Positions 6,931 through 12,863 of a stretch of DNA of 12,863 nucleotides are shown here, in pieces (within the stretch, counting starts at the first letter, position 1; the number at the start of each line of letters is the position of its first letter). Source of the DNA: CSP1-5 sp964558395 (GTDB taxonomy: Bacteria; Methylomirabilota; Methylomirabilia; Methylomirabilales; CSP1-5); NCBI GenBank assembly GCA_964558395.1, contig CAZLDS010000068.1, positions 1-12,863 of the forward strand, in the 5' to 3' direction. The notes beneath the pieces were generated by a model. It ran no database searches. It saw only the letters and a list, made by a program, of their open reading frames with translations, and had not been told where the DNA came from. The position numbers and the translations under genes were made by a program.

Positions 6931-7797
6931 ATGCCAGCCCAGGTGGTGGACGGCCGAGGGATCGCCGCGGCGATCCGACTGGAGGTGAAGCGGGAGGTCA
7001 AAGCGCTGACAGAGAAAGGAGGCCGACCACCCGGTCTCGCCGTTATCCTCGTGGGAGAAGATGTTGCCTCGGCGACCTATGTGCGGAATAAGAGAAAGGC
7101 CTGTGACGAAGCAGGGATCCGATCGGTCCAGATCCACCGTCCGTCCGACGTGTCTCGCGAGGAATTGCTCGACATCCTGTATGGCCTGAACAAGGACGAA
7201 ACGATCGATGGGATTCTGGTTCAGCTTCCTCTCCCCTCCCACATCGAGGAGCGTTCGGTCCTGGAAACCATCGACCCCGCCAAGGATGTGGACGGCTTTC
7301 ATCCGTCGAACCTAGGTGGTTTGCTCACCGGCCACCCCCTTTTCGTCGCCTCGACCCCGTTGGGCATCATGGAGGTTTTAGACCGGTTCCGCGTCGCCGT
7401 TGAGGGAAAGGTTGCAGTTGTGGTTGGCTGGAGCACTATCGTGGGGAAACCAACCGCCTTTCTTCTCCTAGAGCGCCGCGCCACAGTGACCGTCTGTCAG
7501 AAATGGACAGGGGACCTCGAGTACCACACTCGGCAGGCCGAAATTCTCGTGGTGGCAGCGGGAAAACCTGGTCTCGTGAGCGGGGAGATGGTAAAAGAAG
7601 GGGCGGTCGTCATTGATGTGGGGATCCACCGGGTTGGAGGGAAGTTGATTGGCGATGTGGATTTTGCCTCGGTCTATCCCAAGGCCTCTCTCATCACGCC
7701 GGTCCCCGGCGGAGTCGGTCCCCTCACCGTCGCGATGCTGCTCAAGAATGCCTTGCTGTCTTACAAAGCCCGGATCGGTCTTCTACGGAAGGCGTGA
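6931..7797 (+). CDS. folD: FolD: methylene-THF dehydrogenase / methenyl-THF cyclohydrolase, with variant motifs
   Basis: This is the bifunctional cytoplasmic enzyme that interconverts 5,10-methylene-, 5,10-methenyl- and 10-formyl-THF. The ATG at 6931 is preferred because AGGGGG (6921-6926) lies just upstream. It gives 288 residues, the usual size; a GTG at 6904 would overlap ymdB. Catalytic residues are present: Y50 and K54 in YVRNK, Q98 in GILVQLPLP, and D121 in KDVDGFHP. PVPGGVGPLTVAML marks the C-terminal end. Three signatures deviate. The usual PCTPxGI reads ASTPLGI (140-146), GRSxxVGxP reads GWSTIVGKP (166-174), and CHSxT reads CQKWT (189-193). In the human NADP enzyme the Arg and Ser at these last two places contact the 2'-phosphate, so cofactor preference may differ here. 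It sits in a cluster with fthC. Confidence 0.94.
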   Translation: MPAQVVDGRGIAAAIRLEVKREVKALTEKGGRPPGLAVILVGEDVASATYVRNKRKACDEAGIRSVQIHRPSDVSREELLDILYGLNKDETIDGILVQLPLPSHIEERSVLETIDPAKDVDGFHPSNLGGLLTGHPLFVASTPLGIMEVLDRFRVAVEGKVAVVVGWSTIVGKPTAFLLLERRATVTVCQKWTGDLEYHTRQAEILVVAAGKPGLVSGEMVKEGAVVIDVGIHRVGGKLIGDVDFASVYPKASLITPVPGGVGPLTVAMLLKNALLSYKARIGLLRKA

Positions 7798-7805
7798 GGT
7801 CGATA

Positions 7806-8303
7806 ATGCGAATATTGGATCACTGTATGCAGTCCAATCAGGACCATGTGCGGACCTTCGGGGGGCGGGGTCAACTGGACAAACATCCGGCCAAGCATCT
7901 CGTGGTCGTGGCCTGCATGGATTGTCGCATGCAGCTTCAGGAGATGCTCGGGCTCAATCCCGGAGATGCCCACTTCCTCCGCAATGCAGGCGGGATCGTC
8001 ACCGATGACGTGATCCGGTCTCTAATTCTGTCTCACCGGCTCCTCGGCACGCGGGAGATCCTGGTGATCAACCATACGGAATGCGGCCTCTTGGGCCTCT
8101 TTGATGACCAGCTCCGGAAGGAGCTGGCGTTGGAAGCCGGTCGGGATACGGGTGGGCTCGAGTTTTACGGCTTTCGGGACCTTGAGAGCAACGTGAAGCA
8201 TCAGGTGCGGAAGATCAAGGAATCTCCGTTCATCCCCCAAGAAATAGTAGTGCACGGTCTCATTTATGAGGTCAAGACCGGGCGCCTGCAGTTGGTGATC
8301 TAG
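7806..8303 (+). CDS. Beta-carbonic anhydrase family protein (small, Rv1284-like)
   Basis: Beta-carbonic anhydrases are zinc enzymes that interconvert CO2 and bicarbonate. With the ATG at 7806 the product has 165 residues, like the short actinobacterial Rv1284 subfamily. The zinc ligands are C37, H90 and C93, and the catalytic Asp-Arg dyad is D39-R41, seen in ACMDCRM and NHTECGLL. FLRNAGGIVTDDVIRSL (58-74) is the conserved helix-strand segment. In the CxDxR motif the variable position is Cys rather than the commoner Ala or Ser. A GTG at 7794 overlapping the folD stop would add four residues; GAGGT at 7797-7801 fits the ATG better. No signal peptide is seen, so it is probably cytoplasmic. In a folate/one-carbon cluster it may supply or remove bicarbonate, but this is inference. 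Confidence 0.9.
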   Translation: MRILDHCMQSNQDHVRTFGGRGQLDKHPAKHLVVVACMDCRMQLQEMLGLNPGDAHFLRNAGGIVTDDVIRSLILSHRLLGTREILVINHTECGLLGLFDDQLRKELALEAGRDTGGLEFYGFRDLESNVKHQVRKIKESPFIPQEIVVHGLIYEVKTGRLQLVI

Positions 8304-8548
8304 TGGCGGAAGATTTAGCACTGTTAGTCGAGGCGGAACATTTCATCGAGGCGGACTTTGTTGTCTCGCTTTTGCAAGCCTACGATATTCCGTACATGGT
8401 GAAGCGTGAGAACCCGTACGCCGTGGATGCACGATATACCGTCGGCCCGTTAGCCAGACATCAAATCTTTGTGAAGGCGGAGGACCTGAGGCGGGCCAGG
8501 GAAGTCCTCGAGGCGGAGCCTGATCCACGGGACATTCCCGGCGGATGA
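8303..8548 (+). CDS. DUF2007-like small protein
   Basis: This 81-residue protein is a small alpha-beta unit. It starts LALLVEAEHFIEADFVVSLL, continues with a short hydrophobic strand (IPYMVKRENPYA) and ends QIFVKAEDLRRAREVLEA. That pattern matches DUF2007 (PF09413, 'putative signal transducing protein'), whose role is not established. The GTG start overlaps the stop of the carbonic anhydrase gene by one base (TAGTG), with GGTGAT just upstream, which suggests translational coupling. It is the last gene of the plus-strand cluster; the next gene lies 38 nt away on the opposite strand. The family call is from pattern recall and the function is unknown. Confidence 0.75.
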   Translation: MAEDLALLVEAEHFIEADFVVSLLQAYDIPYMVKRENPYAVDARYTVGPLARHQIFVKAEDLRRAREVLEAEPDPRDIPGG

Positions 8549-8586
8549 TGTGGCTCTCCCGTTGTCGTCACCGCTCCCGCCTACGG

Positions 8587-10890
8587 TCATCCAGTTCGAC
8601 GGGGGTGGTTCCTGTGATCTGAGGGGAAATCAGACCCGGACTCGAAACGGGGACGGAGAAATTCAGGTTCGTTATACGGGGTGAACTGAGGTTCGGTCCC
8701 CTGGATGAAGTACTCCTGGATGGCAGACGGATCGCCCGGCGCCGTGGGGTAGCCGGTATCGTAATTAACGTACATCGGGATGACCCCGTCGGGGACGGGA
8801 AAATATTCCACAGGGAGGTCAGGTAGGATCGCGCGCATGAAATCGATCCAGATCGGAACCGCCAGCTGCGCACTGGTCGCGTATGGACCCAGCGATCGCT
8901 TAATGTCGTAGCCGATCCACACGCCGGCCACCAATGACGGCGTGCCGCCGATGAACCAGACATCCGTGGCCTTGTCCGTCGTGCCAGTCTTGGCGGCAAG
9001 GGGTCTCCCGAGATTCTTCGCCTTCTTCCCCGTTCCGCGTTCAATCACGCCTTCCAAGACGTTCGTGAGGACAAAGGCGGTCTCGGGCGGGAGAACCCGC
9101 TCCGGCTCCGGGAACCATGCCTCACGTACGACCCCCTTACTATCGAGGATCTTTTTGATCGCATATGGTGTGACCCTGTATCCACCATTGAGAATGGCCC
9201 CGTAGGCTGACACCAATTCTTCGAGGCTGACTTCCGAAGTTCCCAGGGCCAGTCCGTACTCCGGGCGTAACTCACTTTTGATCCCGAGGCGGTGGGCCAT
9301 CTGGATGACCGGGTTGACCCCGATCCGTTCGATCAGCTTGACGGCAATCACATTGATGGAGTGCTCGAGGCCCTGACGAAGCGTGACGGGCCCCCGATAG
9401 ATCCTATCGTAGTTTTCTGGGCTCCATTCGGTAGTTTCTCCATTGATGATCGTCGGGTAGCTGACCGGGCTGTCCTCGAAGATAGTGGCGGGTGTCACGC
9501 CCATGTCGAAGGCCGTCGCATAGACGAATGGCTTGAAGGCTGAGCCGGGCTGCCGCTTGGCCTGGATCGCCCGATTGAATTTGCTCCGTCCGAAGTCGTA
9601 TCCCCCCACCATGGCCTTGATGGCTCCCTCAAGGGAATCGAGAACCAAGAAGGCACCCTCGATTTCAGGTTCTGGTGCCAGTGTCACCTCCATTTGTTTG
9701 CCGTCGCGCTTGAGGATGCGGACGAGGACCTGGTCCCCGGGCTTGACCGACTGCGCGAGGTCGGGGAGACCGATTCTCTTAAACGCCTCGCGGGGAATCT
9801 CTGCCGAGTACTCCCCCAGCTGTACATGCAAGTGAGTCTTGGTGAGATCCGCCACCGTAACTTGCACGATCTCGCCGACGGTCGGCCGTTGGGGCGCCGT
9901 CAATTTGTCCGCATCAGACGAGATAATGAGTCGCAAGTCCTTCTCTTTCCCGAGCTCGAGGAGTCCGCGTTTAATGGCTCGATCTGCTGCCTCTTGCATC
10001 TTGAGGTTCAGCGTCGTGTAAACCTTGAGTCCCCTATGGTACACGGCGTAGGTCCCGTATTTCTCTTCGAGGTATTGGCGGACGTATTCAACAAAGTGCG
10101 CCGCAACATCCTTGGATTGGGCGTAGGGTGTAGTGTGGAGGGGGAGGGTCGTGGCGGCGTGGAACTGCTCAGCCGTAATAAACCCTTCTCCAACCATGCG
10201 CTGCAAGACATGATGCCGCCGCCTCCGGGCTCGCTCGGGATCGAGGATGGGGGAGTAGGCGTTCGGCGCCCGGGGGAGGCCAGCCAACATGGCGGCTTCA
10301 GCAAGGTTCAATTCATCCACCGACTTCTTAAAGTAGGTTTGAGCGGCGGCTTCGATTCCGTAAGCACCGTGGCCAAAGTAGATCTGGTTGAAATAGAGCT
10401 CCAGGATTTGGTCCTTCGTGTACTCCCGCTCGATCTTGAGCACCAACAGGGCCTCTTTTGCTTTTCGGGACACACTCTTTTCCGGGGTGAAGAAGAGGAC
10501 CTTTGCCAGTTGCTGGGTAATCGTACTCCCCCCCTCGGCCAGGCACAGGCATTTGAGGTTGGTCCACATCGCCCGGGTGATGCCCAGGGGATCCAATCCG
10601 TAGTGTTGGTAGAACCGGCTATCCTCTACGGCAATCAGAGCCTCCTGAAGGATCCGGGGGATCTTGGCCAATGGGACGAGAATGCGTCGCTGCTCATAGA
10701 AGGTGGCAAAGGGCTTCCCTTCATCATCATAGAGAGTGGTGACGAGGCTCGGTTGATACTCGTCGAGGATGTCCAGGGGGGGCAAGTCGCGCATATACGC
10801 GGCGACCACGCCACCGAGAACTCCTCCCCCAACAACGGAAAGCAGGACAATTAACCCGATAACTCCCTTAGGAAAGCGTCCACGGGCCAT
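8587..10890 (-). CDS. mrcA: Class A penicillin-binding protein, PBP1A type
   Basis: This bifunctional peptidoglycan synthase polymerises glycan strands and crosslinks peptides in the periplasm, anchored to the inner membrane. It has 767 residues. A short basic N-terminus precedes a transmembrane anchor at about 9-32. The GT51 transglycosylase (about 55-225) has catalytic Glu89 in AVEDSRFYQHYG, then GGSTITQQLAK (120-130) and RKAKE. An OB-like insert (about 335-405) is the PBP1A hallmark. The transpeptidase (about 410-690) shows the nucleophile in SAFK (S450-K453), SIN (511-513) and KTGTT (634-638). The ~75-residue tail is Pro-rich and not recognised. The ATG complement at 10888-10890 is preceded by AGGGTGAT at rather long spacing (about 12 nt). 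It is a single-gene unit, convergent with the plus-strand cluster and divergent from tyrS. mrcA versus ponA naming is a convention choice. Confidence 0.96.
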   Translation of the reverse strand: MARGRFPKGVIGLIVLLSVVGGGVLGGVVAAYMRDLPPLDILDEYQPSLVTTLYDDEGKPFATFYEQRRILVPLAKIPRILQEALIAVEDSRFYQHYGLDPLGITRAMWTNLKCLCLAEGGSTITQQLAKVLFFTPEKSVSRKAKEALLVLKIEREYTKDQILELYFNQIYFGHGAYGIEAAAQTYFKKSVDELNLAEAAMLAGLPRAPNAYSPILDPERARRRRHHVLQRMVGEGFITAEQFHAATTLPLHTTPYAQSKDVAAHFVEYVRQYLEEKYGTYAVYHRGLKVYTTLNLKMQEAADRAIKRGLLELGKEKDLRLIISSDADKLTAPQRPTVGEIVQVTVADLTKTHLHVQLGEYSAEIPREAFKRIGLPDLAQSVKPGDQVLVRILKRDGKQMEVTLAPEPEIEGAFLVLDSLEGAIKAMVGGYDFGRSKFNRAIQAKRQPGSAFKPFVYATAFDMGVTPATIFEDSPVSYPTIINGETTEWSPENYDRIYRGPVTLRQGLEHSINVIAVKLIERIGVNPVIQMAHRLGIKSELRPEYGLALGTSEVSLEELVSAYGAILNGGYRVTPYAIKKILDSKGVVREAWFPEPERVLPPETAFVLTNVLEGVIERGTGKKAKNLGRPLAAKTGTTDKATDVWFIGGTPSLVAGVWIGYDIKRSLGPYATSAQLAVPIWIDFMRAILPDLPVEYFPVPDGVIPMYVNYDTGYPTAPGDPSAIQEYFIQGTEPQFTPYNEPEFLRPRFESGSDFPSDHRNHPRRTG

Positions 10891-10929
10891 TCGTCATCAT
10901 CACCCTTGGAATCGAGCCCCTTGGAAGGT

Positions 10930-10957
10930 ATTATAGCAAAGTTGCCGGTTTTTTCCA
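10930..10957 (-). promoter_or_regulatory. Extended -10 promoter of the PBP1A gene
   Basis: On the minus strand, TGCTATAAT (10938 down to 10930) is a perfect extended -10 element (TG-n-TATAAT). A weak -35, TGGAAA (10957-10952, four of six matches), lies upstream at 16-nt spacing. The start point would be near 10923, leaving a leader of about 33 nt before the ATG. A weak -35 is usual when the -10 is extended. No equally good promoter was found for tyrS on the other strand in this 129-nt divergent gap. Confidence 0.6.
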
Positions 10958-11019
10958 TGAGGGGGACCCGCGACGGGGAACATAGAAATTTACTCCATGC
11001 GAGGCCTTGAGGGGAGGCC

Positions 11020-12255
11020 ATGACAGGGAAGCGCACGCCAGAGGAGCAACTGGCAGTTCTCACCTCCGGGAGCGTCGAGCTGATCAGCCGAGAAGAGCTC
11101 CTGCGCAAACTCGAGAGTGGCCGTCCTCTTCGGGTAAAGCTCGGGATGGATCCAACGGCTCCGGATCTGCACCTGGGTCACACGGTTGTGCTGCATAAGC
11201 TGCTTCAATTTCAGGAACTTGGCCATGAAGTCATCTTCCTGATTGGTGACTTTACCGGGATGATCGGAGACCCCTCGGGCCGCTCAGAGACGCGCAAGCC
11301 ATTGACGGCGGAGGAAGTTGCCCGTAACGCCGAAACGTACAAGAGCCAGATCTTCAAGATCCTGGATTCCGCGAAGACGCGAATCGTGTTTAACAGTGAA
11401 TGGCTCGGGACCATGTCAGGTGAGAAGCTGATTGACCTCGCATCAAAGTACACGGTGGCCCGCATGCTCGAGCGGGATGATTTTGAGAAACGATATCGCG
11501 GAGGGATTCCCATTAGCATCCATGAATTTCTCTACCCCTTGATCCAAGGGTATGACTCCGTGGAGCTCGAGGCAGACGTCGAGTTAGGGGGCACCGATCA
11601 AAAATTCAATCTGCTTGTCGGCCGGGATCTTCAAAGGAACTTTGACCAGGAGCCCCAGGTCATTATGACGTTGCCCATTCTGGAGGGTGTGGATGGCGTT
11701 CAGAAGATGTCCAAGAGCTTAGGAAACTCGGTCGATCTGGAAGATGCTCCGAAGGAGATGTTCGGCAAGGTGATGTCAATCCCGGACAGCTTGCTTCTGC
11801 GGTACTACGAGCTTATCACTCCACTGCCCTCCGTAGAGGTGGACGGGATCCGGCAGAAGCTCCAGGACGGGTCACTCCATCCTCGGGATGCCAAGGCCAA
11901 TCTGGGAAAGCTCCTGGTGACCCTCTATCACTCGTCGGCCGAAGCGGAGGCCGCCGCTAAGGAGTTCGACCGGGTCTTTCGCGACCGTCAGGACCCGGAG
12001 GAGATTGAGACTGCCGAGATTCCCTGCGCACGCGGGATAATCTTCCCGCTCGTCGAGGTCCTTACGGCCACGGGTCTTGCCTCCTCCAAATCTGAGGCCA
12101 GGCGCCTGATTCAGCAAGGGGCAGTAGAGGTCGATGGGCGGCGGGTCACGGAGGTTGACGACGGGTTGGCCACCGGCCGCGTGAACCCTTACCGGGTTCG
12201 GGTGGGGAAACGGCGCTTCAAACTCGTTGGATTTACTGAGGAAAAAAAGGGTTGA
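11020..12255 (+). CDS. tyrS: Tyrosine--tRNA ligase
   Basis: This is a class I aminoacyl-tRNA synthetase that charges tRNA-Tyr in the cytoplasm. The 411 residues contain the Rossmann catalytic domain with the HIGH-type motif HLGH at 51-54 (MDPTAPDLHLGHT) and GDFTGMIGDPSGRS. The flexible loop KMSKS is at 229-233, within QKMSKSLGN, and an S4-type RNA-binding domain is at about 345-405 (ASSKSEARRLIQQGAVEVDG). The HLGHT/KMSKS combination and length fit the TyrZ-like (type 2) bacterial form rather than the longer E. coli TyrS form. The ATG follows GAGGGGAGG at good spacing. The stop codon overlaps the -35 of a strong promoter for the adjacent 16S rRNA gene. No T-box leader or clear promoter is visible upstream. 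Confidence 0.96.
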   Translation: MTGKRTPEEQLAVLTSGSVELISREELLRKLESGRPLRVKLGMDPTAPDLHLGHTVVLHKLLQFQELGHEVIFLIGDFTGMIGDPSGRSETRKPLTAEEVARNAETYKSQIFKILDSAKTRIVFNSEWLGTMSGEKLIDLASKYTVARMLERDDFEKRYRGGIPISIHEFLYPLIQGYDSVELEADVELGGTDQKFNLLVGRDLQRNFDQEPQVIMTLPILEGVDGVQKMSKSLGNSVDLEDAPKEMFGKVMSIPDSLLLRYYELITPLPSVEVDGIRQKLQDGSLHPRDAKANLGKLLVTLYHSSAEAEAAAKEFDRVFRDRQDPEEIETAEIPCARGIIFPLVEVLTATGLASSKSEARRLIQQGAVEVDGRRVTEVDDGLATGRVNPYRVRVGKRRFKLVGFTEEKKG

Positions 12256-12280
12256 CAGCGCCCAGACCCTGCCATATAGT
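12252..12280 (+). promoter_or_regulatory. rRNA promoter P1
   Basis: A perfect -35 TTGACA (12252-12257), an optimal 17-nt spacer and TATAGT (12275-12280, five of six) make a near-ideal sigma70-type promoter. Transcription would start near 12286, about 200 nt before the mature 16S 5' end. The -35 includes the tyrS stop codon (TGA 12253-12255), so tyrS coding sequence abuts the rRNA control region with no spare DNA. Strength and position fit a ribosomal RNA promoter. Confidence 0.8.
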
Positions 12281-12311
12281 TAAATGCCCGAGCGGGAACA
12301 TCCTGCCGGGG

Positions 12312-12337
12312 CTCCCCTTGACAGGGGGGGAGTTTTT
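12312..12337 (+). terminator. Terminator-like hairpin inside the rRNA leader
   Basis: CTCCCC (12312-12317) pairs perfectly with GGGGAG (12327-12332), a GC-rich 6-bp stem with a 9-nt loop, and is followed directly by TTTTT (12333-12337). This is the form of an intrinsic terminator. It would end read-through from tyrS and also any transcript from P1. It lies upstream of boxA, so boxA-dependent antitermination could not yet have been set up for P1 transcripts. Its loop contains the -35 of the second promoter. Confidence 0.55.
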
Positions 12338-12348
12338 ACTATTATAAT
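12318..12348 (+). promoter_or_regulatory. rRNA promoter P2
   Basis: A perfect -35 TTGACA (12318-12323) is followed by TATAAT (12343-12348) at 19 nt, or by the overlapping TATTAT (12340-12345) at 16 nt. Either would start transcription near 12352-12356, just at the foot of the next hairpin. The -35 lies in the loop of the terminator-like hairpin. Tandem P1/P2 promoters before 16S are common in bacteria. The non-ideal spacing makes P2 less certain than P1. Confidence 0.65.
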
Positions 12349-12353
12349 TTTTG

Positions 12354-12377
12354 GACCAGGGATAGCTGTCCCTGGTC
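12354..12377 (+). repeat. Perfect 9-bp inverted repeat in the rRNA leader
   Basis: GACCAGGGA (12354-12362) and TCCCTGGTC (12369-12377) form a perfect 9-bp stem with a 6-nt loop. It is not followed by a T-run, so it is unlikely to be a terminator. It begins almost exactly at the predicted P2 start and would give a 5'-terminal hairpin on that transcript. It could act as a boxB-like or transcript-stabilising element just before boxA; this role is inferred. Confidence 0.6.
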
Positions 12378-12396
12378 TCCTGCTATCTTCTCCACT

Positions 12397-12408
12397 TGTT
12401 CTTTGACA
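12397..12408 (+). promoter_or_regulatory. rRNA antitermination boxA
   Basis: TGTTCTTTGACA closely matches the rRNA boxA element (E. coli rrn TGCTCTTTAACA; Bacillus-type TGTTCTTTGA). This RNA site binds NusB-S10 and lets polymerase pass termination signals in rRNA operons. It lies about 90 nt before the mature 16S start and downstream of both promoters, as expected. The embedded TTGACA could be mistaken for a -35, but no fitting -10 follows at 16-18 nt. Confidence 0.7.
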
Positions 12409-12440
12409 ATAGAATATCGCGTTACTGGTCTACGGGCGAG

Positions 12441-12480
12441 TGGTCCGTTAACGGGCCAGTCTAGCTTTGCCCGAAAGGGC
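12441..12480 (+). other. 16S leader hairpins (probable processing region)
   Basis: Two stem-loops lie just before the 16S gene. TGGTCCG-TTAA-CGGGCCA (12441-12458) has 7 pairs including one G-U. GCCC-GAAA-GGGC (12469-12480) has a GNRA tetraloop and possible extension by the flanking TTT/GAA. Sequences here normally pair with the region after 16S to form the RNase III processing stem. The 3' partner is outside the window, so that cannot be tested. Confidence 0.5.
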
Positions 12481-12488
12481 GAATCGTT

Positions 12489-12863
<375 letters not shown>

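Noticed and set aside
8549..8586. Bidirectional terminator between the DUF2007 and PBP1A genes
   Set aside because: The 38-nt convergent gap has no convincing inverted repeat or T-run; the termination site is not visible.
9694..10854. Plus-strand open frame of 386 codons opposite the PBP1A gene
   Set aside because: It is entirely antisense to a gene with all GT51 and transpeptidase motifs. Its translation has no recognisable domain and reflects GC-rich codon bias on the other strand.
12403..12431. Third rRNA promoter based on TTGACA at 12403
   Set aside because: No acceptable -10 lies 15-19 nt downstream, and the hexamer is part of a boxA match at the expected place.

Overview
This window looks like a piece of chromosome from a free-living, GC-rich bacterium, perhaps of the NC10 / Methylomirabilota-Rokubacteria type. 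The lineage is inferred from the look of the 16S 5' end and the gene order; no database comparison was made. Gene density is high and coding is conserved, apart from a decayed recombinase at the left edge.

Layout. (1) Positions 1-611 hold the 3' part of a tyrosine recombinase gene. It is broken by a one-base frameshift in a G-run and an upstream in-frame stop, and it sits where pheS would normally precede pheT. (2) Positions 645-8548 hold a tightly packed plus-strand cluster: pheT, a ZapB-like coiled-coil gene, zapA, a 6S RNA gene, fthC (5-formyl-THF cyclo-ligase), rny (RNase Y), a YmdB-type phosphodiesterase, folD, a small beta-carbonic anhydrase and a DUF2007-like gene. Most junctions are ATGA/GTGA-type overlaps or gaps under 10 nt, so the cluster is probably largely co-transcribed; the main break is the 6S RNA. 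(3) Positions 8587-10890 (minus strand) encode a class A penicillin-binding protein (PBP1A type), convergent with the cluster. It has its own extended -10 promoter at its 5' end. (4) tyrS (11020-12255, plus strand) is divergent from the PBP gene. It is followed at once by an rRNA promoter/leader region and the first ~375 nt of a 16S rRNA gene that runs off the right edge.

How the genes fit together. The cluster joins translation (PheT), FtsZ-ring assembly (ZapB-like/ZapA), global transcription control (6S RNA), RNA decay (RNase Y with YmdB) and one-carbon folate chemistry. FthC produces 5,10-methenyl-THF and FolD consumes or forms it. The order zapA - 6S RNA - fthC is a widely conserved bacterial arrangement and supports the RNA call made here from structure alone.

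Most notable points. The apical arm of the 6S RNA is built from two tandem copies of a 19-nt REP-like element (CCCTGAGCC-N4-AAAGGG) that can pair with each other. FolD deviates in three signature motifs, including both positions that in the human NADP enzyme contact the 2'-phosphate. The rRNA leader has a consensus promoter overlapping the tyrS stop codon. It also has a second promoter whose -35 lies in the loop of a terminator-like hairpin, followed by further hairpins and a boxA element.
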